A stretch of 64,000 bases of DNA from Lobosporangium transversale (taxonomy: Eukaryota > Mortierellomycota > Mortierellomycetes > Mortierellales > Mortierellaceae): contig NW_019029016.1 in the NCBI RefSeq assembly GCF_002105155.1, positions 124,001 through 188,000 of the forward strand, given 5' to 3'. The notes under the pieces were generated by a model, which searched no databases, was not told where the DNA came from, and was given only the letters and a program-made list of their open reading frames with translations. The position numbers and the translations under genes were made by a program. Positions within the stretch are counted from its first letter, which is position 1, and each line of letters begins with the position of its first letter. This document shows positions 9,653 through 20,955 of the stretch, piece by piece.

Positions 9653-10240
9653 TCACTCCAATCATGGTTTTCAAAAGCTGTTTTCATGCATCAATATAAG
9701 CCGCAGTAGAGAACTCTTTAATCTTATTTGTTGAGGGCAAAAAAATGAAAGCCTTTCATTTTGGATGACCGAATGAAAGCCCTGGTTGGTTTTTGTCATG
9801 CAGAACTTTGCTCACATGAGCACTCGCGCAGTATCTACTCAATAGAGCGGCGTGAATTTATGATAAACGATGACATCAAAGGTGGCAACGGTCAAGTCAG
9901 TTCACTCGTGTTCAGCTTGCAGTCGTCCGCTGAACACAGCTGTGTCAGCAAAGCAGAAAGAATGAACGTTGATAGTCTGGTTGTAACTGAAAGTGTATGT
10001 GTGTATGCTGTGAGAGAGGGGCAACAAGTCAGTCATACGTCTTTTTTTTTGTATAAATACCTCTCCTTTTCACACATACACACTCAACTCTCTTTTCTTT
10101 TTACATTTCATTTGCAGAAAAGAATCTTCACATAAACACACTCTATTCATATCTCATATCTCTTTTTTCCCATTGAATAAACACCGCCCTGCATCACCTA
10201 TAGTCACTCTCTTTTATTTTATTTTTTTTAAAAAGCCCTT
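9653..10240 (+). repeat. R1 repeat module, inner copy with extension
   Basis: 9653-9990 matches the outer copy 4048-4360. The extension 9984-10240 (from GTAACTGAAAGTGTATGTGT through CTCAACTCTCTTTTCTTTTT) reappears outside the palindrome at 28501-28740. The open frame 9761-10135 covers it but shows no protein family. Confidence 0.65.
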
Positions 10241-10676
10241 GTCCCCATAATCAGTTCAGCTTTTAACAGTACCCACTTATCAGCACGACTCAGCAGCGAG
10301 TCAACTATCGATTCACAAATATAAGGTAACTACATGTAATAAGCATAACAACACCGTTTCCGAGATGTGATGTTACCAACTTTGCCACCACTTTACATCA
10401 TTGTGCAATTCTTTTTTTCTCTAATGTTACCGAGAAGAAAAGTACAGGGTGTTGAAGTTATCATATTGAAATCTAAAGCCTAAAGGCTTTGGGAGCCTCA
10501 AGACGCGTGTCATTGAAAACTGAAATAAAGAAAATCTAACTTTTGTTTAATTCTATTGGCATTTCCATAGCATCTGTCACCTCTATCAAAAGAGTCGCTA
10601 TTGACCTATTGTTTGGGTTTATGTTCATCACAAGGCTCATGCCCCTGCAACACACCCTAGCAGAGCAACTGTAGCA
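10241..10676 (+). promoter_or_regulatory. Upstream region of the GNAT gene
   Basis: 436 bp between the R1 module and the GNAT start. It has no clear TATA box; pyrimidine-rich stretches lie near 10390-10420, and the region has no ORF. Presumed promoter and 5' leader by position only. Confidence 0.35.
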
Positions 10677-11387
10677 ATGAGCGGCGAGGACCATATTCCG
10701 GCAGAGGGAGCCAAGACTCCGTCGCGTAAAACTAAGACTAAATCACACAGTAAGTTTGTTTACATCTTTTTATTTCCTTTTGTGATGTCCATAATAGGAA
10801 ATGTACCGTTCGATACCATTTAGTTATCCAGTATTCCAATGCTCACCCATAGAGTACTCATTCTTTTTATTTATTATTACTCTTTTCGGTGATTATTAAA
10901 ATGGTTTGTGGTGATTCAGCTGGCACTCCAGTCCAGCAGCGACGTAGCGATAGAATTCGCACGAAGATGGCTGCAATTGTTAAAGATGGTAAGCATTATA
11001 TATATATAGATACACTGAAAGAAATTCACGATAGACAATAGACTGACGTTAATGTTTTTCTTTTCTTTTTTTTTTTTTTCTTTAATAAAGTGGGGGACTC
11101 AATCACACCCCCACATAGGTCTTATATTCACTCCAAGTTCCCATCACATATGGGACTTCTCGGTACCTCTGCGTCTCCGAGAGGAGTCGAATTAGACCAA
11201 TATAAAAGAAGGCTTCAGTTTAAGAGCGGTACGCGAAGCAACCTGACGCTGACAGACGCATATAGGAACTTTGAAAGGGATGTCAAAGTCCAAGAGTTCC
11301 ATGCGGATCAGCGGGGCAAACGCAACAGTGCCCATTTAAAAAACCGTGGTTGTAAGTTATCTATCTATTTGTTTTCTTCAATTCTAT

Positions 11388-11442
<55 letters not shown>

Positions 11443-12699
11443 TTTGGAGAATGGAAGAGAAATGGGTATTAACTGTATATCTAATCTCATTTTGTAAATG
11501 ATAATAATATTATTCCAAAAGTGGTCGTGGCTGCTGGCTCCAAAGCCCGACAAACCAGCGTAACCGCTACGCAAACTGAAGCCGGGCCAGCCAAAGTACA
11601 GGCTGCTCCACACCATACTTTGCGACCAGGTGTGGGGCAGGGCTCTGTACTAGAGTCGAATCCAGAGGTGGGCACCCTGGCCGAAACCACCCTGGAGAGA
11701 CGCAGGAGGCAATATAACCAAATCAGGTCCCGCCATATTGCCTCCAATTATACCAGTTGGGAAGAGCGGGACCAACACTGGCGAGCCAAAAGATTAGCAA
11801 GCTACAAAGCTTTATCTAAGGCCGCCAGAGAGACCGCAGTGTTCAAGAAGCGAAACTGTAAGCAGTTTTAAAAGACGCAAATAACATAAGGAGTTGGATA
11901 TTTTCAAAATGGAACATTGATTATTCTAACCATCTGTTTTAACTATACAATAGTGGACATTTGCGGATGGGGAAACTCGCGAAAAAATCTCGGCAACTAC
12001 CTCAGTATTTGCTGGGATTATAATTCAGACCTGGATGAAGACAAAGACCAGGCTCTTCCAGAGCGTGCTCCATCCACTCTTCAATATCGCAACGCTGCCG
12101 GAACAGTTGTTGAGTCCGGCGTGATCTATCATCCGCAGACTATTGTCGACGGAGATAATGATCACCTGAATGGATACTGTTTCACAGTCCAGTCAGAGCT
12201 TGCCTTGAAGTTTGAAGCAGCACAGCGGGTCTTGTTTCAACAGGCGAGTGACCTCATTCAGGGCTCCTTCTTCCAATACAATATGGACCTGTCTTTGGAT
12301 TCCAGTCTTGATGACGGATTCACCATTGATATTTTTGTGTCGTCGGCCCCTTCAAAGGATTTGGCCGACATCACAGTCCGAGGGGTGACGCAGTTCATCT
12401 TTATGAAGTCGTACATTTATGTCGACAAGATCTGCGTCGCACAAAAATATCAGAAAATGGGAATCGGGGCTTTTTTGATGGATAGGATCCTCAAAATCGC
12501 CCAGAAGCGGAACAAAGACATTCTCTTGTACGCACTTGGCCCTGTTATAGGTGCGTACAAGAGATGGGGGTTCGAATATTGTAAAGAGTGGCCGCCAATC
12601 CCCAAGGACGTTGGCGCGGTCATGCGGAAGCGTATCCGCACAGAAGGAGTCAAAGACGAATATGTTGGCCTGGAGTGGGATGGTACAGGCTTCTCTTAG
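10677..12699 (+). CDS. GNAT-fold N-acetyltransferase, five exons
   Basis: Exons 10677-10749, 10920-10988, 11091-11351, 11522-11857 and 11954-12699 join in phase through GT-AG introns to a 494-residue protein. Residues about 1-60 are basic and disordered (KTPSRKTKTK, RRSDRIRTK), possibly a nuclear or DNA-contact tail. A charged middle section is rich in Arg (LERRRRQYNQIRSRH). The C-terminal half carries the GNAT signature: IYVDKICVAQKYQKMGIGAF (acetyl-CoA pyrophosphate loop Q-K-M-G-I-G), then the helix FLMDRILKIAQ, and VIGAYKRWGFEYC (motif B). GNATs transfer acetyl from acetyl-CoA to amines; the substrate here is unknown. The third intron holds a (TTTA)n tract. An identical copy lies at 19644-21666. 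Exon structure argues that the gene is genuine and recently functional. Confidence 0.8.
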
Positions 12700-14166
12700 G
12701 TCGCAGAGAGCCCAATCCACTTCCAGGCCAGCACGATACCCTTCGTCTTTTACTATAGTCCTTGGTTTTTGTTTTATTTCCGCGATGTATTATATATATA
12801 TTTATTTGCTTATTTTTGCTATGTACCATTATCACCACCATCATTATTAGAATCATTATTATCATCATTAAATTATCATCATTAAATTATCATCAGTATT
12901 GTCAGCATTGTCAATGGCATTAATTACTCAGTGTATTCTAATAAACTTTATTAATTTATTTTCTTGTTTAAAAAAAAAAAAAGCTTCTTTCAGCAACAAC
13001 AGCAGTCAAATTTGACCATCACTTACTTACACTTCATCTAATCTATTGTCTAGTTTCATTCAAACCATTGAGAGGGAGCCCACTAATCTTACGAATGAGG
13101 CAGCACACAGAGAGTGGAAAAAGACGCTTCTCATAAACTAGTTCATGAATCTGGTATTGATTAGCAGGAACGTAAGAAGCGTCTGCGGCTAATTCCACCA
13201 AGTCCACCTGCTGCACTTAATCCATTTAATGTACCGACTCTGAATGCTCTACGGAAGCGAAGAAATGAGACTAGAGAGTTCCAAAAGAATAAGAAAAAGA
13301 GCTGGAAGCAATGAAGAAGCAAGCACAAAAAAAAGGATCCTCCTACAAGGAAAAAAGCCACACTTGCAAGCTTTTGATCAAACCAGCCAGGAAGTTTTTG
13401 ATGGCAGCAAAAGGGCCACAGCAAGAGAAGAGGAAATGATGGGAAAAGAGTAAAGAGGTGTTGGAGAAAGTAAGAGAGCTGGATAGATGAAAGTTGAATA
13501 AGGAGTCCTTACATTAAGCCAGTAACGAAAAAGTGTTCAGATCAAAGCGGAAGTGAGGATAAAAAAGAGGCCAGAGGGAAGGCTGGTGGAAGCAAGAAGC
13601 AAGACAGTGTCAAGTCAACTGAGAGAGAGTTGAAGAGTGAAAGAAGTTAAGCTGAAAGAGTAGGAAAGAGACTGGAAAGTGATGAGGAGGAGTAAAGTGG
13701 GAGAGGGAAAAGAAAGAGTAGAAAGGAGTGTAGTAGGAAGAAAGTGAAACCTGTCACAGGAGGCACAGACAACAAAACGTTATGAGGAAAATGAAATGAA
13801 GGGACCAAACTTCCATTACTGAATAGGCAAGTTGATCGTCCGTAGTAACTTTATCATATCCTGTATTTTGCGAAGACTCTAAAATAGTGCATGGCTGCTT
13901 TGTTGCAAAGAAAAAACTGTTTTTGCTCTCGACCGATCACTTTGGAGATCCATAGCTCCTCAAACTACTGGCCCCTAGGGCCTAGCTCTTGCATCAACCA
14001 GGAGGGAAAGTCTGACTCTACCAACCAGTGAAGTTTCGAAAAATCCAACACGGCCCCACCTGTATCCTAAGTGTAATTTCCATCCAAGTGCAAGGTGTTG
14101 TTGCACTTGTCCGCTTTAAATGCACTTGCCGCCAATTATGAGTCTATACTAGCTTAATTGGCCTTT
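12700..14166. other. 3' region of GNAT gene and purine-rich spacer
   Basis: An AT microsatellite (ATCATTATTATCATC-type, 12835-12900) and AATAAA near 12941, followed by an A-tract at 12970, suggest the 3' end of the GNAT transcript. 13165-13310 has a short open stretch reading LRLIPPSPPAALNPFNVPTL then basic residues; it could be a terminal exon but lacks an upstream partner. 13450-13800 is strongly purine-rich (GAAAGAG-type). Near the axis, 14040-14166 is unremarkable. Confidence 0.45.
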
Positions 14167-14198
14167 ATTATCCTCGTAGCCATGGTCCATATGTGACT

Positions 14199-15423
14199 TC
14201 AGAGCGAACCAAAAACCGATGTCGTCAAATTTGAATGGGTTTTGCGGGAAACACGGTAGTGTTTGTTGAAAACCTTGTCAGACGACCAATTCCCTTGAAC
14301 CATGATATCTTGGGTTGATACGCCAGCGATGGCTGCCAAGGTTGATCCTATAGCGCGTGGCTTTGGAGGAGGCCGTTTCGACGGAAGATTTGGAATCCGA
14401 CGTGTGATTTCATTCATAAAAGTGCCTATGGTACTGACCCTAAGGACTTTGGACTTGTCTTTCACAAAGTGCATAAGAGGATTGAATTTATAATCCTGAT
14501 CTTTGTGGTGCTCGATTTCGAGAGGTGTGTCCGCTATCCGTCTGGTGTATTCTGTATAGGCCTCGACTGGGCAAATTTTCTTGTCGTTAGGGTGTCTACC
14601 CACGAAGATCGACTTTATGATGCGCTGCCCATCGCGCCGTTCCTTAGGAAGACTATGGTAAGGAGAAGACCCTTTTCATTGATCTCTGACTTTGACACAT
14701 CGATGCAACCGATATCATCTGGCCGGAGAAACGCACAAGCGCCTAAGAGCCAACAGAGCTTGCGAGAGAGCTTAGGCATATCAAGATCCACATTGTCCTC
14801 CATGCGGAAGTATGAAAGGATGGGTGAAATGTCGAGTGCGGATACGTGCTCCATTTGAAATACGCCAGTACTTTTCATTGCTGGCATGAACCGTTGAAAG
14901 TAAATGTTGCCTGTGATCACGGATGTGTATTCGTAAAGTTTTAAGATGGCTGATTTTTTGTTAAGAGTGGTATTCCTACTCCAAGAATAAATAATCCGCG
15001 CATGGCATAAATAGTTAACACAGCAATTGCATTTGGCGTACTAGGGTCGAAGCCTTCTTGTTGAGCCCATACTGCGAAAGCTTCTTGAGTTGGAAGATAT
15101 TGTCGACGTGTTTTGCTGTTGGCACCCGCTGAATCTAGTAGAGTGACAGCGGATGGTGTGAGTCCTGCATCTAGATCTTTACGTCGCCTCTTATTCTCCA
15201 TGCTGTCAATGACCAGAGTGGATTCTTGCTGAGGAGACCGCTTGCGCTTCCGACGGCTGGTAGGACTGCTTCCCGAGGGATCGGGATTGGTGGTGCTACT
15301 GCCATCTCCTTGATGGTTGGGAACCATATTGCACTCGGCCACCATGGGGTTATTACTGTTGCTGTCAGCTTCTGGGTCTGTATTCTCTCCAAGATTATTG
15401 ATAGAAGATTCCATGGGGGGCAA
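14199..15423 (-). pseudogene. DIRS-2 tyrosine recombinase, frameshifted
   Basis: N-terminal Pro/Ser-rich linker with SRRKRKRSPQQESTLVIDS, a core-binding segment, CWLLGACAFLRPDDIGCIDV (box with catalytic Arg) and the C-terminal RAIGSTLAAIAG...MVQGNWSSDKVFNKHYRVS, carrying the second Arg and the nucleophilic Tyr. Comparison with DIRS-1 and DIRS-3 shows at least two one-base shifts: near 14630, between the GLLLTIVF strand and the PKERRDGQ strand, and near 14985. The integrating enzyme is therefore inactive in this copy. Confidence 0.8.
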
Positions 15424-17110
15424 ATGTAAAGGTTGCCCATCTCTGTCCAGTTGTGTTGAATGCAGATGGGATGTATGTCGTCCGTAGTCGAGTCCCCGTT
15501 GCTAGGCATTATCCATCGAGCCAGGACCATATATGTGTTATCTTCTTTTATTGCCTAATTTAGCGAACTTTTCAGAAAACTACCCTTAAATAAAAGAAAT
15601 AAACTATATAAATCTGCTCTGCTACCAAGTTGGATCTGCATCTTCTTGATAGTGAGCCAGGAAAAAATAGTAAAACTAAAGACAAAGGGTGGGTATAGGG
15701 TGGGACATATATGGTCCTGGCTCTCGGATAATAAGCTTAAGTCGTCATGTTATTCGACTTGGCCAGCTAGTGACGCCATAACATGTCCGCTAGTGTCATT
15801 AATTCCGGAGACCTCGTCCCTCCGAACCTGTTGATGTGTGCAATCGTCGTCGTGTTGTCGCATATGATGTTGATCATTTTGCCCTGTGTTATTGGTAGTT
15901 GAACAGCTCGAAGAACTGTCTGTAGTTCCTTCCAGTTGATGTGGTGGTCTTTCTCTTGTGGAGTCCATTTGCCACTCCATGTTTGATTGTTGATCACGAT
16001 CCCCCATCCGGTGTCCGATGCATCCGTGTATATGTCCATTTGTGTCTGTTGTTGAATCCATGACAGACCATTCCATGACGTCAGTTGCTCCTTCCACCAT
16101 TGAAGGTTCTCCTTGGCTGGTTCCGTGAGGGTGACCAAGTTCGACCAAGAAGCTCCCTTGGCTTTTAGTGCTGTGTTCTTGAGCTGAAGCAGATTTCGTG
16201 TCATGAATCGCGCTGGGAACACTGCCATAGATGTTGCCATTGCCTTCCCGACGAACGAAGAAAGTTCCCTTAAAGAAGTGGCGCCTTTTCGTAGCAGCTT
16301 TCCCGCCTCGCGTCGTATATCCCTGACTTTGGATTTCGGAACTGTGACAGTCATATCTCTGGAGTTGATAGTGAAGCCTAAATGATCTATCTCCTGTGAT
16401 GGGGTCAACGTAGATTTGGCTTCCTTGATGAGGAATCCTAGCGATGCCAACTTGTCTTGTACTAGTTGAGTGAACTGGATTGATTGCTCTTTGTTATTGG
16501 CTAGGATTATCAAATCGTCTAGGTACGCTGATATGCGAATTCCTCGTCGTCGTGCCCATTTGAGGAAAGGCTTGAGAACCTTGGTGAACACTAGCGGAGA
16601 GAGTGAGAGACGGAAGGGAAGTGTACGGAATTGAAATTTCCGGTTCTTCCATTGGAACTGTAGATAATGACGATAATCTGGATGGATTAGTACATGAAGA
16701 AATGCATCTAATAGGTCGATGCTTGTCATAAAGTCGTTCTTTTGTAACATTGCGCATACTGTCGCCATCGTTTCCATTTTGAAGTGCCGCTCTGAGACGT
16801 AGGCATTCAATGGTCTTAGATTTAAGACTGGACGAATGTCCCCGGTTTTCTTGGGGATAGTGAATATGCGGCTCTTGAAACCAGGACCTGAAGCGACCTC
16901 TATTGCTCGTTTGGCTAAGAGTGCGACAACCTCTTGATCGCCTTCTCTTCCTCCGCTGCTACTCGAGCTTGGTACGCTGTTGAACTGGATATCGGTGGCC
17001 GTTTGTGGAACGGGATCTTGAATCCCTCGGAGATGACCGACTTGACCCATTCGTTGTCGGCTATGAGAGCCCATGCTTCCCGGTAAATCTGTAAACGGCC
17101 ACCTACTGCT
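15190..17110 (-). pseudogene. DIRS-2 pol: RT, RNase H and DAM-like methyltransferase, broken
   Basis: RT blocks: FTIPKKTGDIRPVLNLRPLN, TSIDLLDAFLHV, and the polymerase motif ISAYLDDLIILAN intact. RNase H: MDIYTDASDTGWG and ICDNTTTIAHINRFGG. Methyltransferase-like: GNLYICPPWNLL and ATVITPWWPSAIWFP. LPFRLSLSP has Arg where the other copies have Gly. The conserved pol start (GGRLQIYREAW...) is in a different frame from the RT core, implying a shift near 16935. A mini-DIRS at 15508-15768 splits the RNase H/methyltransferase linker. The 754-codon open frame seen here is a fortuitous fusion across the Gag/pol junction. Confidence 0.82.
15508..15768 (+). mobile_element. Miniature DIRS-derived element (mini-DIRS-b)
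   Basis: Same structure as 2944-3195. The terminus is ATTATCCATCGAGCCAGGAC, followed by about 155 bp that is nearly identical to the DIRS-3 leader up to GATAGTGAGCCAGGA. A unique middle follows, then inverted terminus GGTCCTGGCTCTCGGATAAT and a 36-bp tail ending GGCCAGCT. Inserted in DIRS-2 pol: codons for WRH on one side continue as CLATGTRL on the other with no duplicated or missing base, as judged from the DIRS-1 homologue. This shows it moved after DIRS-2 and apparently without a target-site duplication. Confidence 0.8.
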
Positions 17111-17199
17111 GGCCTGCAGCCTGTGACTGACTTGTCTGGTTGGATTGAGGGGTTTGGTAGCCTCGGCCTCGTCCCCCTCTCCTTGGAATTTGGCCTCGC

Positions 17200-18021
17200 C
17201 CAAAAAAAGAACCATTGTCATTTTGATAGTGGGCGGTCTGAGTTTGACCCGATGGATGAGATTGGCTAGAATTAGAAGTGGGTCTGTAAGTATTGCGCTA
17301 AAGAAACTCCGGTTTTGAGTCCTCCTGTTGTATGCCCGTTGTCTTGTCGGGTTAGTAGCCTGACGAACACTCTTTGCCAATTTGCTGGCTTCAATGAAGT
17401 CTGAAGTAGAGACAATTGGTGGATCAACTGTGTCCTTGGTGACTGAAATTTTGTGCGCCTGGTAAACAAGGTCCTCTCTGTCGCTTGACATTTGCTGTGC
17501 CAGGTGTGCGATATGTTCACGCATTGTCTGTGCGAGCTGTAAACACGCTTGTGCGACCGCAGGGTCAACTTCGTAGGAAAACATTTCCGTGGCAAATTGA
17601 TCAAGTGGTCTTGTAAGGTTTGCCAATCGTGATTGATAGCGTGAGATTGTTTTGTCCATGGAACTGTGGTGAGAGGAAGAGTCGGGCCAGTCAATGAGTG
17701 CCGATTTGGGTGCAGAATAGGTTTGAATTGTGTTTTTGGCAAAAGAGTGCATCTCTTTAGCCATTTCTGTTGCATATGCAAGATCGTCTGCACGGTTTCC
17801 AGATTTATGTTTGAAAAAATCTTTCCCGTCCATTGCTGGGTAGTGGACGAGAATGGAGTCGTCAGGTGTAATTTCGTAAGCTGGTTCTTTTGGAACCAAG
17901 TAGGGGTTCGATCGACTGGATTCAGAGCTAGTCGAGAGAGCTTCAAGCCGGCTGGTGAGTGTAGCCAGCTGGCTCTGGAGAGAGTGTATAATTGGATCAG
18001 AAGTGTCATACTCGCTCATTT
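17200..18021 (-). pseudogene. DIRS-2 Gag-like protein
   Basis: Starts at the ATG at 18021 (MSEYDTSDPIIHSLQ). It has a short coiled-coil-like N-terminus, then LDQFATEMFSYEVDPAVAQ and IAHLAQQMSSDREDLVYQA, which align by position with the DIRS-1 Gag segments LDEFLAEYFHKVHDPALRQ and VTARQITDLRMDNFVYAKG. The Arg/Gly-rich tail expected at the end is in another frame. Presumed nucleic-acid-binding structural protein of the element. Confidence 0.65.
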
Positions 18022-19643
18022 GGAACTTCAATACGCTGGATGTGTTCCTGAGCGAGAAAAAAGAAGATAGAGAGTAGATCAGAGCGAACGCTAGATTTTA
18101 TTTATTTTATTTTTAGTTTTCTCGGTCAGAAGGAATAAAAGAGATCACACATATGGACCATGGCTACGAGGATAATAAAGGCCAATTAAGCTAGTATAGA
18201 CTCATAATTGGCGGCAAGTGCATTTAAAGCGGACAAGTGCAACAACACCTTGCACTTGGATGGAAATTACACTTAGGATACAGGTGGGGCCGTGTTGGAT
18301 TTTTCGAAACTTCACTGGTTGGTAGAGTCAGACTTTCCCTCCTGGTTGATGCAAGAGCTAGGCCCTAGGGGCCAGTAGTTTGAGGAGCTATGGATCTCCA
18401 AAGTGATCGGTCGAGAGCAAAAACAGTTTTTTCTTTGCAACAAAGCAGCCATGCACTATTTTAGAGTCTTCGCAAAATACAGGATATGATAAAGTTACTA
18501 CGGACGATCAACTTGCCTATTCAGTAATGGAAGTTTGGTCCCTTCATTTCATTTTCCTCATAACGTTTTGTTGTCTGTGCCTCCTGTGACAGGTTTCACT
18601 TTCTTCCTACTACACTCCTTTCTACTCTTTCTTTTCCCTCTCCCACTTTACTCCTCCTCATCACTTTCCAGTCTCTTTCCTACTCTTTCAGCTTAACTTC
18701 TTTCACTCTTCAACTCTCTCTCAGTTGACTTGACACTGTCTTGCTTCTTGCTTCCACCAGCCTTCCCTCTGGCCTCTTTTTTATCCTCACTTCCGCTTTG
18801 ATCTGAACACTTTTTCGTTACTGGCTTAATGTAAGGACTCCTTATTCAACTTTCATCTATCCAGCTCTCTTACTTTCTCCAACACCTCTTTACTCTTTTC
18901 CCATCATTTCCTCTTCTCTTGCTGTGGCCCTTTTGCTGCCATCAAAAACTTCCTGGCTGGTTTGATCAAAAGCTTGCAAGTGTGGCTTTTTTCCTTGTAG
19001 GAGGATCCTTTTTTTTGTGCTTGCTTCTTCATTGCTTCCAGCTCTTTTTCTTATTCTTTTGGAACTCTCTAGTCTCATTTCTTCGCTTCCGTAGAGCATT
19101 CAGAGTCGGTACATTAAATGGATTAAGTGCAGCAGGTGGACTTGGTGGAATTAGCCGCAGACGCTTCTTACGTTCCTGCTAATCAATACCAGATTCATGA
19201 ACTAGTTTATGAGAAGCGTCTTTTTCCACTCTCTGTGTGCTGCCTCATTCGTAAGATTAGTGGGCTCCCTCTCAATGGTTTGAATGAAACTAGACAATAG
19301 ATTAGATGAAGTGTAAGTAAGTGATGGTCAAATTTGACTGCTGTTGTTGCTGAAAGAAGCTTTTTTTTTTTTTAAACAAGAAAATAAATTAATAAAGTTT
19401 ATTAGAATACACTGAGTAATTAATGCCATTGACAATGCTGACAATACTGATGATAATTTAATGATGATAATTTAATGATGATAATAATGATTCTAATAAT
19501 GATGGTGGTGATAATGGTACATAGCAAAAATAAGCAAATAAATATATATATAATACATCGCGGAAATAAAACAAAAACCAAGGACTATAGTAAAAGACGA
19601 AGGGTATCGTGCTGGCCTGGAAGTGGATTGGGCTCTCTGCGAC

Positions 19644-20900
19644 CTAAGAGAAGCCTGTACCATCCCACTCCAGGCCAACATATTCGTCTTTGACTCCTTC
19701 TGTGCGGATACGCTTCCGCATGACCGCGCCAACGTCCTTGGGGATTGGCGGCCACTCTTTACAATATTCGAACCCCCATCTCTTGTACGCACCTATAACA
19801 GGGCCAAGTGCGTACAAGAGAATGTCTTTGTTCCGCTTCTGGGCGATTTTGAGGATCCTATCCATCAAAAAAGCCCCGATTCCCATTTTCTGATATTTTT
19901 GTGCGACGCAGATCTTGTCGACATAAATGTACGACTTCATAAAGATGAACTGCGTCACCCCTCGGACTGTGATGTCGGCCAAATCCTTTGAAGGGGCCGA
20001 CGACACAAAAATATCAATGGTGAATCCGTCATCAAGACTGGAATCCAAAGACAGGTCCATATTGTATTGGAAGAAGGAGCCCTGAATGAGGTCACTCGCC
20101 TGTTGAAACAAGACCCGCTGTGCTGCTTCAAACTTCAAGGCAAGCTCTGACTGGACTGTGAAACAGTATCCATTCAGGTGATCATTATCTCCGTCGACAA
20201 TAGTCTGCGGATGATAGATCACGCCGGACTCAACAACTGTTCCGGCAGCGTTGCGATATTGAAGAGTGGATGGAGCACGCTCTGGAAGAGCCTGGTCTTT
20301 GTCTTCATCCAGGTCTGAATTATAATCCCAGCAAATACTGAGGTAGTTGCCGAGATTTTTTCGCGAGTTTCCCCATCCGCAAATGTCCACTATTGTATAG
20401 TTAAAACAGATGGTTAGAATAATCAATGTTCCATTTTGAAAATATCCAACTCCTTATGTTATTTGCGTCTTTTAAAACTGCTTACAGTTTCGCTTCTTGA
20501 ACACTGCGGTCTCTCTGGCGGCCTTAGATAAAGCTTTGTAGCTTGCTAATCTTTTGGCTCGCCAGTGTTGGTCCCGCTCTTCCCAACTGGTATAATTGGA
20601 GGCAATATGGCGGGACCTGATTTGGTTATATTGCCTCCTGCGTCTCTCCAGGGTGGTTTCGGCCAGGGTGCCCACCTCTGGATTCGACTCTAGTACAGAG
20701 CCCTGCCCCACACCTGGTCGCAAAGTATGGTGTGGAGCAGCCTGTACTTTGGCTGGCCCGGCTTCAGTTTGCGTAGCGGTTACGCTGGTTTGTCGGGCTT
20801 TGGAGCCAGCAGCCACGACCACTTTTGGAATAATATTATTATCATTTACAAAATGAGATTAGATATACAGTTAATACCCATTTCTCTTCCATTCTCCAAA

Positions 20901-20955
<55 letters not shown>

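Larger units (their letters stand above)
4048..14166 (+). repeat. Left arm of a 24-kb palindrome
   Basis: Every ORF and landmark of this arm reappears in reverse complement at 18177-28304. Coordinate sums are constant at 32343 next to the axis, 32347 after small indels near 9.3-9.55 kb, and about 32351 beyond an A-tract near 7.3 kb. The arm ends at the inner side exactly at the terminus of DIRS-2. At the outer side it ends in CCCTTTCACTCC at 4048, matched by the complement at 28304. The arms look essentially identical over long stretches, including a (TTTA)n intronic microsatellite. Confidence 0.93.
14167..18176 (-). mobile_element. DIRS-2: degenerate DIRS-type retrotransposon at the palindrome axis
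   Basis: The inverted termini read TTATCCTCGTAGCCATGGTC on the minus strand at 18176 and its complement at 14167; they resemble the DIRS-3 termini. Interior order on the minus strand: Gag-like, RT, RNase H, DAM-like methyltransferase, tyrosine recombinase. This is the canonical DIRS layout without LTRs or integrase. The element is 4010 bp including a nested 261-bp mini-DIRS. Frameshifts break pol and the recombinase. The two palindrome arms begin immediately outside its termini, and the coordinates of the termini sum to 32343, the same as the flanking arms. Confidence 0.88.

Noticed and set aside
13244..13453. Small basic protein gene (and mirror at 18890)
   Set aside because: Purine-rich sequence in the other frame of a possible exon; neither has a supported start or partner exon.
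15767..18031. A 754-residue single polyprotein in DIRS-2
   Set aside because: It crosses the Gag/pol junction in a frame different from the conserved pol start; fusion is accidental after frameshifts.
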